NCBI RefSeq assembly: GCF_900100005.1 | Contig: NZ_FNEB01000004.1 | Location: 1-64,000, forward strand | From: Lutimaribacter saemankumensis | GTDB taxonomy: Bacteria > Pseudomonadota > Alphaproteobacteria > Rhodobacterales > Rhodobacteraceae | Length of the DNA: 64,000 bases | Direction: 5' to 3' | In this document: positions 17,927 to 26,710 of the stretch, piece by piece | How the letters are laid out: each line of letters opens with the position of its first letter | Numbering within the stretch: the first letter of the stretch is position 1 | Position numbers and translations under genes: made by a program | The notes under the pieces: generated by a model | Databases searched by the model: none | What the model was told of the DNA's origin: nothing | What the model saw: only the letters and a program-made list of their open reading frames with translations

Positions 17927-18390
17927 TCTGTCTGCTCCTCGGAAACGGATCGCGTTGTTTGGCGCCATGGGTGACCCAGCTTTTGGGCCAATTTGCGGCG
18001 CGCTGTTGTCCAATTTGGGAAGTCATCCCAAAGCCACGGAGCAGCCTAAAGCTTGGAAATCATTGTCATTCCGTTCCTCATCCCGGTCTCAACCGACTTC
18101 CAGGGCAGGATGCGGCATGGCAAACGGACGCGCGAAATCACGCGCACCGAAATGCATCCACAACCAATAACTGAGCGGAAATCCGTTGAAACACACTGCC
18201 ATCACGTCGCGGCTTAATTGCCGCGATCTTTTATGCATCCTGAGGTAACTAAAGGATTGACACCGGGCAATCTTCCGGCCGTTCACGCCCCGAAAAGAGC
18301 GTGATTTCGCGCATTACGCTGGGTCAAAAGGCAAAAGAACGCCGTTTCCTGGCGTTCTGCACCCGTCCAAGCGGCTGGCGGAGCGATTAC
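17927..18390. other. Upstream region of the PA14-G8 gene
   Basis: No coding frame here is convincing. It contains GAGGAG, the ribosome binding site of the large gene, at about 17935-17940. A hairpin TCGCGGC/GCCGCGA at 18207-18226 is followed by TCTTTT on the plus strand. A terminator at 18333-18358 serves the next minus-strand gene. The plus-oriented hairpin has no annotated gene upstream of it. Confidence 0.5.
18333..18358 (-). terminator. Rho-independent terminator of the 95-residue hypothetical gene
   Basis: On the minus strand AGAACGCC and GGCGTTCT pair around a seven-base loop and are followed by TTTTGCC. It lies 33 bases past the stop codon at 18391. Confidence 0.75.
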
Positions 18391-18678
18391 TTAAAGATTG
18401 AAGTGGAAATCGTCCATCGACAGGTAGTCCGAGACCGCGGCCTTCTTCGGAGGCGTTGCGTCGGGGTCGTGAAACGTGCGCGGGCGTGATTGCGGCACGG
18501 CTTTCGCCTGGGTCAATTTCAGCGGCTTGGCCGTTTCGTCGATGCGCCGGGCAAAAGCTGGCACGTCGGCGGCATCATGTGGCGCGGGATCGGCGCCTGC
18601 CTGGAGCAGAAAGAAAATGCCCTGCCGGGTTCCCACAAGATCTTCGGGAATCGGGGCTTCGTCGGTGATTTCTGACAT
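18391..18678 (-). CDS. Small acidic hypothetical protein
   Basis: This is a 95-residue protein starting MSEITDEAPIPEDLVG. The ATG at 18676-18678 has GGAGAG six bases upstream, so the nine-codon longer start is unlikely. The sequence is acidic at the start, contains a QGIFFLLQAGADPAPHDAAD segment, and ends in SDYLSMDDFHFNL. I recognise no domain, signal peptide or membrane segment. It has its own terminator and lies between the exosortase module and the adenylation-acyltransferase gene. It is probably a real, lineage-specific gene of unknown role. Confidence 0.6.
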   Translation of the reverse strand: MSEITDEAPIPEDLVGTRQGIFFLLQAGADPAPHDAADVPAFARRIDETAKPLKLTQAKAVPQSRPRTFHDPDATPPKKAAVSDYLSMDDFHFNL

Positions 18679-18723
18679 ATCCAACTCTCCGCGGTGTTTT
18701 TTCACCAGGCGCCGGGCCTTGCT

Positions 18724-18804
18724 CTAGAATTCAGACAAAATTGTCGAAAAAACGGCAGAGCGCCGGAAAGCCGCGGAAACGTTGGCACGCGAATATTTGG
18801 CCAT
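18724..18804 (-). CDS. Possible 26-residue micro-ORF
   Basis: ATG at 18802-18804 opens a 26-codon frame (MAKYSRANVSAAFRRSAVFS...) ending in TAG at 18724. It has GAGGAG eight bases upstream, better than many genes here. A CCCAAC/GTTGGG hairpin lies just before the ribosome binding site. It sits 45 bases upstream of the 95-residue gene on the same strand, so it could be a leader peptide or a small cationic protein. There is no homology I can cite. Confidence 0.3.
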   Translation of the reverse strand: MAKYSRANVSAAFRRSAVFSTILSEF

Positions 18805-19087
18805 GATGACTGCTCCTCAACGCCCAACCGCAGTTGGGCCCGCCTGTATGCATCGTCGACGGTGTTGTTGTCCCCGTTCGTTCGACGCGTCTGTTATTTT
18901 GCCTCGCGGTCATAGTGCCTTTTTCAGTTTGATTGGAAAAGCCCCAAATGGACGTGTCGGCGGCAAACCCCTTGATTGCCGTAATGAAATGCTGCCACTC
19001 TTGGCCTGCATTTGAAATCGGTTGGGACAGACTATTGTCGATCATTCGTTTCTTACAGTTCGGTGGTAACGCGCTTGTGCAGGGGCG
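18805..19087. other. Intergenic region before the adenylation-acyltransferase gene
   Basis: About 280 bases separate the divergent small genes from the rightward fusion gene. A CCCAAC-CGCA-GTTGGG hairpin lies at 18823-18838. I found no clear promoter boxes. The GGGG just before 19088 is the only ribosome-binding-like element for the next gene. Confidence 0.4.
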
Positions 19088-21682
19088 ATGCCGCAAATGA
19101 CCGCAAGGCTTTCGGCTGTGGCAATTCAGGCCACGAACTCACTGGATTTTCTTGAGCGGGCTTTCTCGCTTTATGCCGCGGGAACGACCTTCACCGTTCA
19201 GCGACCGGGTCTGGATCTTTCTCGATATCCGGGTCTTGCTGTCGCGGACCGGCAAGAAGCGCTTGCCGGTGGAGGATGGGGCAAACTGTCCTTCGTGCCC
19301 GAAGACAGCGACCGGCCTGCGCAAATCCTGTTCTCATCCGGCACCGAAGGCCTGCCCAAACCCATTGTCCTGAGCCCGCGCAATATTTCGGATGTCGTAA
19401 GACGGCTGAATGCCGCGATGGACGTGGACGAAACGATCCGGGAATATATCGGGGTGCCGGTCACCTATTCCTTTGGCCTGGGCCGTGTCCGGGCGGTTTC
19501 GGCTGCAGGGGGCAAGTTTTTTCTGCCTGACCGCTTCGATCCGGCGGAAATCCGAAGAATGCTGGAAGCGGATGAGATCAACGCGATATCCGCGGTGCCG
19601 ACGCTTTGGCGCATCGTGCTTGCAAATCCGGACGCAATCGGTGCGGCCGGCGCCCGTGTGCGCTGGATCGAGATCGGCAGTCAATACATGTCCGGCGAAG
19701 AGAAAGCGGCCCTGAAACGTCTGTTTCCGAACGCCCGCATCGTTCAGCATTATGGCCTGACCGAAGCATCGCGCACCACGTTCCTCGATGTATCCCGTGA
19801 CGACGAAGATGTGCTGGAAAGCGTCGGCCATGCCGCCCCGCCCGCTGAAATCCGTATTGGCGGCGAAGGCGAAGTCTGCATTCGTGGCGACCATGTCGCG
19901 CTGGGTCAACTTACCGAAGATGGCAGCATAGCCCCGCTTGTCGGCAAGGATGGGTGGCTTCACACTAAGGATCGCGGGGAAATCCGCGATGGCGTACTTT
20001 ATTATCTTGGCCGTTTGGATGACCAGATGAACATCGCCGGCGTCAACGTGAACGCGGAAAACCTCGAACGCGAAATTGTCGACCTGTGCAACTGTGCAGG
20101 CCACGTCGCTGTAACCAGTATAGCCGATCCATTGCGTGGCGATGCGGTTGTCGTGGCGGTTGATGCAGCTTTTTCCGACCGTGCGCCGCTGATCGAAAAG
20201 GCCGCAGAAATCGCCCTGCGGAAGATGGGGGTAAACCAGGCTGGCGGCCTTCATCTTTTCGAAGTCGACGAAATTCCCGTGACCGGAACGGGAAAGATCC
20301 AACGCAAGGAGCTGCGCAGACGTTTCGAAGCGCGGCCCGAAAGAACGTCTGCCGCCTCGCCGGACGCCGTCGCGACCGATCTTACAGAGGGGCAGGAACG
20401 CATCGCGGAGGCTTGGCGCAAGGTTGTCGGGCAAGTCGCGATTTCGGCCGACGAAAGCTTTTATGACATCGGCGGTGACTCGCTCAGCGCGGTTCAGATC
20501 GGGCTGGTGATGGAAAGCGGCTTCGCCCAGGCCACGGTGCGGGCCACGCTCGAAGGTCGCAGCCTGCGCGAGGTTGCCGACACCCTGGAGGCGGAGGGCA
20601 GCTCAACGGATGAAAGCAGATCGCTCCCCAACCGCACGACCGCGACGTGGTCCGTCAACATTGCACGTGCGCTGATGGTGATGGCGGTATTGACCTCTCA
20701 TTGGGGCCCGGGCTTTTTTCAGCGGCTCGGTATCGGACGCGAAGCCGACTACGTCCTGGGTGGCATCTACCGAATGGGAACAGAAGGTTTTGCCACCGTC
20801 TTTGGATTTGGGTTGGGCTTTTTCTACTTGCCGCGCTACGCGAGCGACAAATCGGCCGTCCACAGACGCTTGCGCCTGTCGCTCGTTCTGGTCCTGTCCG
20901 GCCTGACGTTGATCGCGTGCGTGCATCTTTTGCTTTTGGCGCTCGAGGGTCGGGCGATCGGTGGGCTCGAGGTCGGGCTCGCATTCTACAATATTCTTGC
21001 ATTTTACGTGCTCGCATTCGCGACCGCGCCTGTCTGGCTTTGGTATCTCGGACGGGGCAGCGTCACTGTGCGCGCGCTTGGTGTCGCGGTGGCGGGGCCG
21101 GTTCTGATGTGGATTTTCCGGTCGCTATTCCCTGATCGGGTCGATGGTGTTCTGGAATGGTTGCGCCTGCTGACAGTCGCGAATTACAGCTATTTCCTTC
21201 TTCTTTCCCTGGTATTTCCCGCCATCGCGATCGGGTATTGGTTCTCGGGTCAAAAGGGATCTGCGCAAGCCAGCCGGACGTTGCTGGGCGGCGGGGTCAC
21301 GGGCATGGCTCTGGCCACTCTGATCGGGATCGACGTGATGGGGCTGGATGCCTTCGCAACCGGGAAGTCGCCGTTTTTCACAAGCTTCCTGGGGAACTTG
21401 TTCTACTTTTCGTTGGTGGTCGCGCTTGTCGGTTCGTTTGATCTGGTTCTGAAATCCTGGCACGGTTTCGGAACGGTGCGACGTGGGATACTGCAAATCC
21501 TGATCGTGATCGGGGGGCTGGCGCTTCCGATTTTTGCCTTTCACGGCATCGTCATACCCACCAAGGACATTCTGGTCGTTCTCGGCCTTCCCGGCATTGT
21601 CGCCTTGGGCGTGCCAATGGGCGCATTCCTTGCGGTCATGCTGTATCTGGGATGGCGGCTCCGCCGGATGTATTTCGGCTGA
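19088..21682 (+). CDS. Adenylation-carrier-membrane acyltransferase fusion protein
   Basis: This 864-residue single chain has three parts. Residues 1-430 form an adenylate-forming (ANL) domain: FSSGTEGLPKPI at about 82 (A3), QHYGLTEASRTTF (A5), KDRGEIRDGVLYYLGRLDDQ (A7/A8) and TGTGKIQRKEL with the catalytic Lys (A10). It is shorter than usual at the N-terminus. Residues about 435-510 are a carrier domain with the phosphopantetheine site GGDSL (Ser465). From about 520 a roughly ten-helix membrane domain begins with IARALMVMAVLTSHW. That segment is an exact R-X10-H motif of acyltransferase-3 enzymes, and the GTEGFATVFGFGLGFFY segment replaces the usual GVDVFFVLSG. I infer acyl or aminoacyl activation, loading and transfer to an extracytoplasmic acceptor, like a one-piece Dlt system. 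Confidence 0.8.
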   Translation: MPQMTARLSAVAIQATNSLDFLERAFSLYAAGTTFTVQRPGLDLSRYPGLAVADRQEALAGGGWGKLSFVPEDSDRPAQILFSSGTEGLPKPIVLSPRNISDVVRRLNAAMDVDETIREYIGVPVTYSFGLGRVRAVSAAGGKFFLPDRFDPAEIRRMLEADEINAISAVPTLWRIVLANPDAIGAAGARVRWIEIGSQYMSGEEKAALKRLFPNARIVQHYGLTEASRTTFLDVSRDDEDVLESVGHAAPPAEIRIGGEGEVCIRGDHVALGQLTEDGSIAPLVGKDGWLHTKDRGEIRDGVLYYLGRLDDQMNIAGVNVNAENLEREIVDLCNCAGHVAVTSIADPLRGDAVVVAVDAAFSDRAPLIEKAAEIALRKMGVNQAGGLHLFEVDEIPVTGTGKIQRKELRRRFEARPERTSAASPDAVATDLTEGQERIAEAWRKVVGQVAISADESFYDIGGDSLSAVQIGLVMESGFAQATVRATLEGRSLREVADTLEAEGSSTDESRSLPNRTTATWSVNIARALMVMAVLTSHWGPGFFQRLGIGREADYVLGGIYRMGTEGFATVFGFGLGFFYLPRYASDKSAVHRRLRLSLVLVLSGLTLIACVHLLLLALEGRAIGGLEVGLAFYNILAFYVLAFATAPVWLWYLGRGSVTVRALGVAVAGPVLMWIFRSLFPDRVDGVLEWLRLLTVANYSYFLLLSLVFPAIAIGYWFSGQKGSAQASRTLLGGGVTGMALATLIGIDVMGLDAFATGKSPFFTSFLGNLFYFSLVVALVGSFDLVLKSWHGFGTVRRGILQILIVIGGLALPIFAFHGIVIPTKDILVVLGLPGIVALGVPMGAFLAVMLYLGWRLRRMYFG

Positions 21683-21692
21683 CCCGTCGACT

Positions 21693-22895
21693 TTATCCGA
21701 CGACTTCGCGGATATGCCCCAGCAGTGCCCGTGCCTCTTTGCCGATGTCGTGCTGACGTTCGACACGGCTGCGTCCTTCCGCGCCCATCGCGCGCAGCCT
21801 TTCGGCGCCGGTATCCAGGGCCGCGCGCATCGCGGCGGCGATGTCGCTGACCGAGCCCGCAGGCACCAGCCATCCGCAACTTTCGTCGACCAGCTCCGGG
21901 ATGCCGGCGATATAGCTGGAGATCGCCGGGCGCCCGAGGGCGAAGGCCTCCATGATCACGACGGGCAGGCCTTCGGCGAAGCTGGGCAGAACCAGCGCGC
22001 GGGCCCGGCCAAGCTCCTCCCGGACCTCGGCGTTGCTCCGCCATCCCATCAGGGTGACGTTCCGCTCCAGCCCATGCCGGGCAATCGCCGCTTCGACATC
22101 CGCGCGCGTTTCGCCGTCGCCGATCAGGTGCAGCCGAACATCCGGGTGGGTCTTTGCGACCTCGGCGGTGGCCTCGACGATCAGCGTTTGCGCCTTTTGC
22201 GGGCAAAGCCGCCCGACGCAGACAAAAGGGGCTCCGCCGTCAAAGGGCGCGTCGCTCACCGGGTAGTCGCCCAGGTTCACCCCGCAATGCACGATCTTCA
22301 GCTTGTCCCAGTGCGCCATCCCGGCGGCCAAGGCCAACTGCACCCGCGCGAAATTGGAAATCGCCGCAACGAAACGTGCCTCGACCACCTTCATCGCCAA
22401 AGAGGCCGGCCCCCAATCGACGAACTCGTCGGGGCCGTGGGCGGTAAAGCTGTATCCCGGCCCGCCAAGACGCTGCGACAGCAGCGCCACGGCGGCTGTG
22501 TTGGTGGAAAAATGGGCATGGATATGCGTGATGCCGTCACGCAAGGCACGCCGCTTCAGCGACACGGCCTCGAGCAAATAGGCCACATGCGGCACGAAGC
22601 CCCGTCCCGCATTCCTCCAGAGCCGCGCCCAACCACCCAGCGCGCGCCACATGCCCAACGGGTTTGCCACGCATTCCTTCGCGAAATCGGCCAGCAATGC
22701 GGGCACGCGCCCCGACAGGAGGTAAAACGTGCGCTCTTTTTCGGCCTTGTCGGCGGGGTCCACCAGTTCGCCATCCCAGGGACGCAGCGCATAGCGCATC
22801 ACCTCGACCCCATCGGCCTCGATCGCATGGATCTCGCGCCGGATGAAGGTGCCGCTGATGACCGGGTACATATTCATCAGATAGCCGATGCGCAT
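21693..22895 (-). CDS. GT4-family glycosyltransferase (group 1)
   Basis: This 400-residue cytoplasmic enzyme transfers a sugar from a nucleotide donor during polysaccharide repeat-unit assembly. It starts MRIGYLMNMYPVISGTFIRR, typical of colanic acid WcaL-like GT4 enzymes, and has the FTAHGPDEFVDW block. The donor-binding C-terminal half includes FVCVGRLCPQKAQTLIVEA and the E-X7-E region PSFAEGLPVVIMEAFALGRP. The ATG at 22893-22895 has AAGGGA eight bases upstream and is favoured over the frame start at 22931. It is convergent with the fusion gene, whose stop is only ten bases away. Confidence 0.9.
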   Translation of the reverse strand: MRIGYLMNMYPVISGTFIRREIHAIEADGVEVMRYALRPWDGELVDPADKAEKERTFYLLSGRVPALLADFAKECVANPLGMWRALGGWARLWRNAGRGFVPHVAYLLEAVSLKRRALRDGITHIHAHFSTNTAAVALLSQRLGGPGYSFTAHGPDEFVDWGPASLAMKVVEARFVAAISNFARVQLALAAGMAHWDKLKIVHCGVNLGDYPVSDAPFDGGAPFVCVGRLCPQKAQTLIVEATAEVAKTHPDVRLHLIGDGETRADVEAAIARHGLERNVTLMGWRSNAEVREELGRARALVLPSFAEGLPVVIMEAFALGRPAISSYIAGIPELVDESCGWLVPAGSVSDIAAAMRAALDTGAERLRAMGAEGRSRVERQHDIGKEARALLGHIREVVG

Positions 22896-23210
22896 CGCTG
22901 AAATCCCTTGAACAAATCCGTGTTGCGCCAACCCTTTGGAAAACGGGTGTAGCGGAAATTTCCGGGCGATTACAGGCTGTAAAGCGCGGCGCCCGGTCCG
23001 CTGGCATGTCGCGCGCGCATGTCATTACTATGACCGCAAACGGGAAATCCCGAGAAACCCGCCTTGGGGTTGCCGCATTGCCCCACCTTTTGCCGAATGA
23101 TGCAAGCGTAACTGCTTGACCGTCGACAAGCGCAAAGCCTTGCGGCTATCGCGGGAAGGTGATGTTTGCGATACGAATGGTTTCAACGGGTTTTTTGACG
23201 GCAGGATGGC
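22896..23210. other. Divergent intergenic region between GT4 and GT2 genes
   Basis: This 315-base gap must contain both divergent promoters. A TTGACC hexamer at about 23118 facing right is the only promoter-like box I can point to, without a clear partner. I see no terminator or repeat. Confidence 0.4.
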
Positions 23211-24074
23211 ATGACGTCTGCGGAAATCGCGCAAGACAACAGGGATGAACCGCTCTCGGTCATCATCGCCGCGCGCAACGAAGAGAATTACATTGGCGAC
23301 TGCCTGCGCTCGGTGCTGGCACAGGACGATCGCGCCGGCATTGTCGAAACGATCGTCGCCGCCAACGCATGCACCGACCGAACGATCGAAGCGGCGCAGG
23401 CATTTCTGCCCGACTTCGAAGCCCGCGGTTGGACGCTCAAGGTGATCGACGTGCCGGAGCCGGGAAAACCCAACGCCTTGAATGCCGGTGATGATGCCGC
23501 CAGCTCCAATGCCCGCGTCTATCTGGATGCCGATATCCGGCTTGACCCGCATATGCTCGGACAATTGCGTCAGGCCCTGTCGCCGGATCGCGCCGTTTAC
23601 GTAACCGGCACGCTAGCCGTTACACGTGCCAAAAGCTGGATCACCCGCCAATACGCAAGGCTGTGGATCGAACTGCCTTTCGTGAAAGGCGGCGCTGTCG
23701 GTGCCGGTTTTTTTGCCGTGAACGCGGCCGGCCGCGCGCGATGGGACGCCTTTCCCGCAATCATTTCCGACGATACATTTGCGCGTCTTCAGTTCACACC
23801 CGATGAGCGCGTCGAAGTGCCCGCCCGGTATCACTGGCCCATGGTCGAAGGTTTCACCAACCTGGTGCGTGTGCGCCGCCGCCAGGACGAAGGGGTTCGC
23901 GAACTTCTACGCCTGTACCCGGGCATTGCAGACCGCGAAGCCAAGGCAAGCCCGACACGCGCCGAACTGATCGGGCTGGCCATGCGCAAGCCGGTGCCGT
24001 TCCTGACCTATGCCATGGTGCATGTTACCGTCCGGCTCAGGAACTCCGGCACGGAATGGACAAGGGGGAGGTAG
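23211..24074 (+). CDS. GT2-family glycosyltransferase
   Basis: This is a 287-residue GT-A fold glycosyltransferase. It shows SVIIAARNEENYIGDCLRSV at the N-terminus, the donor-site VYLDADIRLDP (DxD-like) near residue 105 and a late SDDTFARLQF block. It resembles polysaccharide chain-building GT2 enzymes but lacks the multiple membrane helices of synthases. The gene ends four bases before the sulfotransferase start and is probably cotranscribed with it. The two may add and then sulfate one residue, which is inference. Confidence 0.87.
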   Translation: MTSAEIAQDNRDEPLSVIIAARNEENYIGDCLRSVLAQDDRAGIVETIVAANACTDRTIEAAQAFLPDFEARGWTLKVIDVPEPGKPNALNAGDDAASSNARVYLDADIRLDPHMLGQLRQALSPDRAVYVTGTLAVTRAKSWITRQYARLWIELPFVKGGAVGAGFFAVNAAGRARWDAFPAIISDDTFARLQFTPDERVEVPARYHWPMVEGFTNLVRVRRRQDEGVRELLRLYPGIADREAKASPTRAELIGLAMRKPVPFLTYAMVHVTVRLRNSGTEWTRGR

Positions 24075-24078
24075 GGGT

Positions 24079-24885
24079 ATGGAACACCACGTCATACTGA
24101 CCCTCGGCAGAAGCGGCAGCAATACCTTGCGCGACATGCTGAACCAAAGCCCGGAAGTCCTGAATTTCGGAGAGGTTCTCGGTGAATGGAACCTTATTCG
24201 CAAACTGCAGCGCAAGGTGCCATTCATGCCCCGCACCGACGAGGCGTTCCTGGATTGGGTGCTCTACTCCAATGCTTTCCTGACGGGCGTGAATACCGTG
24301 CGAACCCTTCGAAAAAGGCTTTCGGGCGAGGCGGCTCATGCCAAGCCGCGCGGTCAGATCAAAACGTTCGGCATCAAGGATTTCTCGCTTAACTTTCATC
24401 GATACGGGCTGGCGGACTATCTGGACAAACGCCCTGATATCAAGGTGATCGGCCTGATCCGTGAGGATGTGGTGGATCGGATGATCTCGAACGCGATGCT
24501 CGGGGCGACGGGGGTCGTGGCGGCGAGGGATGAAAGCGGCACGCGCAAACGGCTGCGTATCGACCCGGCCCACATCTCGACCTTGCTTTCGGACATCGAA
24601 CACGAGAATGCCCAGCTCGATCAAATGCTGGGGCGCCTTCCAGAGGCGCGCAAATACATCATACGGTATGACGAGCTTTTTTCCGACCCGGACAGCCGTA
24701 GTCGCATAATGACCGAAGCTTTCGGGTTTCTCGGTGTGACGCCGGTCGCAACCACGGAGCGGATGAAAAAGATCATTCGCACGCCCATCGCCGAAACGAT
24801 CGAGAATTTCGAAGAGTGTCTCACCGCGGTCAAGGGCACAGCGCACGAAGCCTTGCTGCGTTCTGCGGCCCAGATGCCCGACTGA
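24079..24885 (+). CDS. Sulfotransferase-like protein 1
   Basis: This 268-residue protein is predicted to move sulfate from PAPS to a carbohydrate. The N-terminal ILTLGRSGSNTLRDML is a 5'-phosphosulfate-binding loop in the first strand-loop-helix. The later DIKVIGLIREDVVDRMIS is the 3'-phosphate-binding segment. The ATG at 24079 follows GGGGAGGTAGGGGT, so the 23-codon longer frame is rejected. It overlaps nothing but directly follows a GT2 gene. It converges with the next leftward GT2 gene, whose stop is three bases away. The acceptor is unknown. Confidence 0.78.
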   Translation: MEHHVILTLGRSGSNTLRDMLNQSPEVLNFGEVLGEWNLIRKLQRKVPFMPRTDEAFLDWVLYSNAFLTGVNTVRTLRKRLSGEAAHAKPRGQIKTFGIKDFSLNFHRYGLADYLDKRPDIKVIGLIREDVVDRMISNAMLGATGVVAARDESGTRKRLRIDPAHISTLLSDIEHENAQLDQMLGRLPEARKYIIRYDELFSDPDSRSRIMTEAFGFLGVTPVATTERMKKIIRTPIAETIENFEECLTAVKGTAHEALLRSAAQMPD

Positions 24886-24888
24886 CGC

Positions 24889-25866
24889 CTATTTATACTC
24901 GATCAACCCGCCCCGTTGGCCGCGCAGGCGGTGCCACCAATACTCGGCTACTCCGGCCAGTTCCGCGAATTTGCCGACGACCAGAAAGAACGCCCGTTCC
25001 CAGGCAGTCTTGCCGCCGCCTTCGCGCAGGGCGAGGCGGGCCACTTGCGCGGGGTAGATCAGCGCCAATGCCAGCGCCCAAGGCCCGGCGAAGGCCGCCA
25101 AAAGCAGGATCGCCAACGGTATCACGCCGCCCCAGACGATCGCGCGCCGTGTCTCGGTGACCCAGTGGCGGGTCGGGCCGCGCCCATGCAGTGCCGCACC
25201 TTCGGCAAAGGCGTGGCCGGACCGGCGGCTGCGTTTCCAGAACTGGCCAAACCGCGTCATCGCCGCGTCGTGCCACGTCATCTCGTGGTCCAGCCGCCAG
25301 ATCCGCCAGCCTTCAAGGCGCAGGCGCACGCAGAGTTCCGGCTCCTCGCCTGCGATCAGGTCGGGGTTGTAGCCGCCAACGGCGCGCAACGCCGCCACCC
25401 GCATCAGCGCATCGCCGCCGCAGGCCGTGGCCTCGCCCACCGGCGTGTCCCATTCCCAATCGCATAGCCGGTTATAGACGGTGGCATCGGGATACCGTTC
25501 GCGCCGGCGGCCGCAGACAACGGCGACATCGGGATGCGCCTCCAGAAAGGCGCTGGCCGCCGCGATCCAGCCGTCGCGCAACTCGCAATCCCCGTCGATG
25601 AACTGCACATGGTCGAACGCGCCTTGCGCCAGCAACGCGTCCAGCCCGGCGTTGCGCGCCCGTGCGGCGGTAAAGGGCAGGTCCATGTCCAGGGCGACAA
25701 CCTCGACGCCGCGGGCGCGGGCCTCGGCCACGCTGTCGTCGGTCGATCCTGAATCCACGTAGACGACATGCGCCACGCCTTTGCGGACCGAGTCGAGGCA
25801 CCGGATCAGGCGGTCGCCTTCGTTCCGGCCGATCACGACCGCGCCGATGCGGGGATCAGCCGTCAT
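24889..25866 (-). CDS. GT2-family glycosyltransferase with C-terminal membrane segments
   Basis: This 325-residue enzyme has an N-terminal GT-A domain: IGAVVIGRNEGDRLIRCLDS, the VVYVDSGSTDDSV loop, and the HVQFIDGDCELRDGW metal-binding region. Hydrophobic segments near residues 240-275 (GGVIPLAILLLAAFAGPWAL) suggest membrane association. It overlaps the upstream sulfotransferase by 11 bases, so the pair is translationally coupled. It is probably involved in building the extracellular glycan of this locus. The sugar specificity is not predictable. Confidence 0.88.
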   Translation of the reverse strand: MTADPRIGAVVIGRNEGDRLIRCLDSVRKGVAHVVYVDSGSTDDSVAEARARGVEVVALDMDLPFTAARARNAGLDALLAQGAFDHVQFIDGDCELRDGWIAAASAFLEAHPDVAVVCGRRRERYPDATVYNRLCDWEWDTPVGEATACGGDALMRVAALRAVGGYNPDLIAGEEPELCVRLRLEGWRIWRLDHEMTWHDAAMTRFGQFWKRSRRSGHAFAEGAALHGRGPTRHWVTETRRAIVWGGVIPLAILLLAAFAGPWALALALIYPAQVARLALREGGGKTAWERAFFLVVGKFAELAGVAEYWWHRLRGQRGGLIEYK

Positions 25867-26707
25867 CGGACAGGAACGGATAGCTGGCGCGCAGGTCGTC
25901 GCGGTCCGGGAAGAGGCGCCGGAGCTGCGCGAAATCCTTGGTGAACCGCGCGATCAGGCGCGCGCGGGTGGCGGGTGACATTTCGGGCCTCTGGCGCATC
26001 TGGCGCGATGCCTTGATCCGGTCGCGCACCCCCTGTGGGATCAGCGCGCGGCGCAGGGCCGCGGCAACGGGGTTGTCGAACACCAGCTTGTGCATCGGGA
26101 AACGCCGGATGCGTTCGGCCGACACGTTCATCTGCGCCAGATCGTCCTTCCAGCGCGGTGTTCCGGTATACCCGATGAATGCGCAGGCGCGTTCCAGCGT
26201 GGCCTGGGGTTCTGCCTTCATACCCTCGAGGCTCAGGATCAGCACGTTTTCGCGCCCGAACCTGTCGATATAAGGCGCGATCTGCATGGCATAGCAGCCG
26301 TAGGCGGCCAGTTCCTCGTGCTGTTCGAACGCGGTGTCGATCTCGCCCGACATCACGCCCATCGTCCATTCATGGATATAATGCGACACCGCGCGCGCCA
26401 CCGGATCGCGGATCAGGTAGATGATCTTGGGTGCCTCCAGCGCCGCGGCCATGCGGGGCAGGGCGTCGGGGTGGGTGGGCTGCTTGGTGTAATGCGTGCT
26501 CGCCTCGCCCTTGAGGTCGCCCGGGGCGGCTCCGGCGAACAGGTTTTCGTACCAGCCCAGCCCGCGGGCAAAGACCTCGTCGTCGGAAAAGAAGTTCGGC
26601 TCTTTCGGTTCGGTCATGAAGATGCCGGGCTGTGCGCCCAACTGCGCGGCCAGCGTGCTGGTGCCGCATTTCATCGCGCCGACGATCAGGTAATCGGGTA
26701 AAGCCAA
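25856..26707 (-). CDS. Sulfotransferase domain protein 2
   Basis: This 283-residue PAPS-dependent sulfotransferase is of the heparan-sulfate/carbohydrate type. The 5'-phosphosulfate loop is in YLIVGAMKCGTSTLAAQL. EPNFFSDDEVFARGLGWYE is the family signature after it. The 3'-phosphate motif is IIYLIRDPVARAVSHYIHEW. It starts with TTG four bases after the stop of the preceding GT2 gene and overlaps the next GT2, so three genes form a tight leftward operon. A second sulfotransferase in the same locus supports a sulfated polysaccharide product. Confidence 0.88.
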   Translation of the reverse strand: MALPDYLIVGAMKCGTSTLAAQLGAQPGIFMTEPKEPNFFSDDEVFARGLGWYENLFAGAAPGDLKGEASTHYTKQPTHPDALPRMAAALEAPKIIYLIRDPVARAVSHYIHEWTMGVMSGEIDTAFEQHEELAAYGCYAMQIAPYIDRFGRENVLILSLEGMKAEPQATLERACAFIGYTGTPRWKDDLAQMNVSAERIRRFPMHKLVFDNPVAAALRRALIPQGVRDRIKASRQMRQRPEMSPATRARLIARFTKDFAQLRRLFPDRDDLRASYPFLSDDG

Positions 26708-26710
26708 GGC

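Noticed and set aside
13937-18013. RTX-type calcium-binding repeats in the PA14-G8 protein
   Set aside because: The MDMGGDTG octamers do not fit the GGxGxDxUx nonapeptide.
18731-19096. 121-codon minus-strand frame upstream of the 95-residue gene
   Set aside because: Composition is not protein-like, and no start has a ribosome binding site as good as the nested 26-codon frame in another phase.
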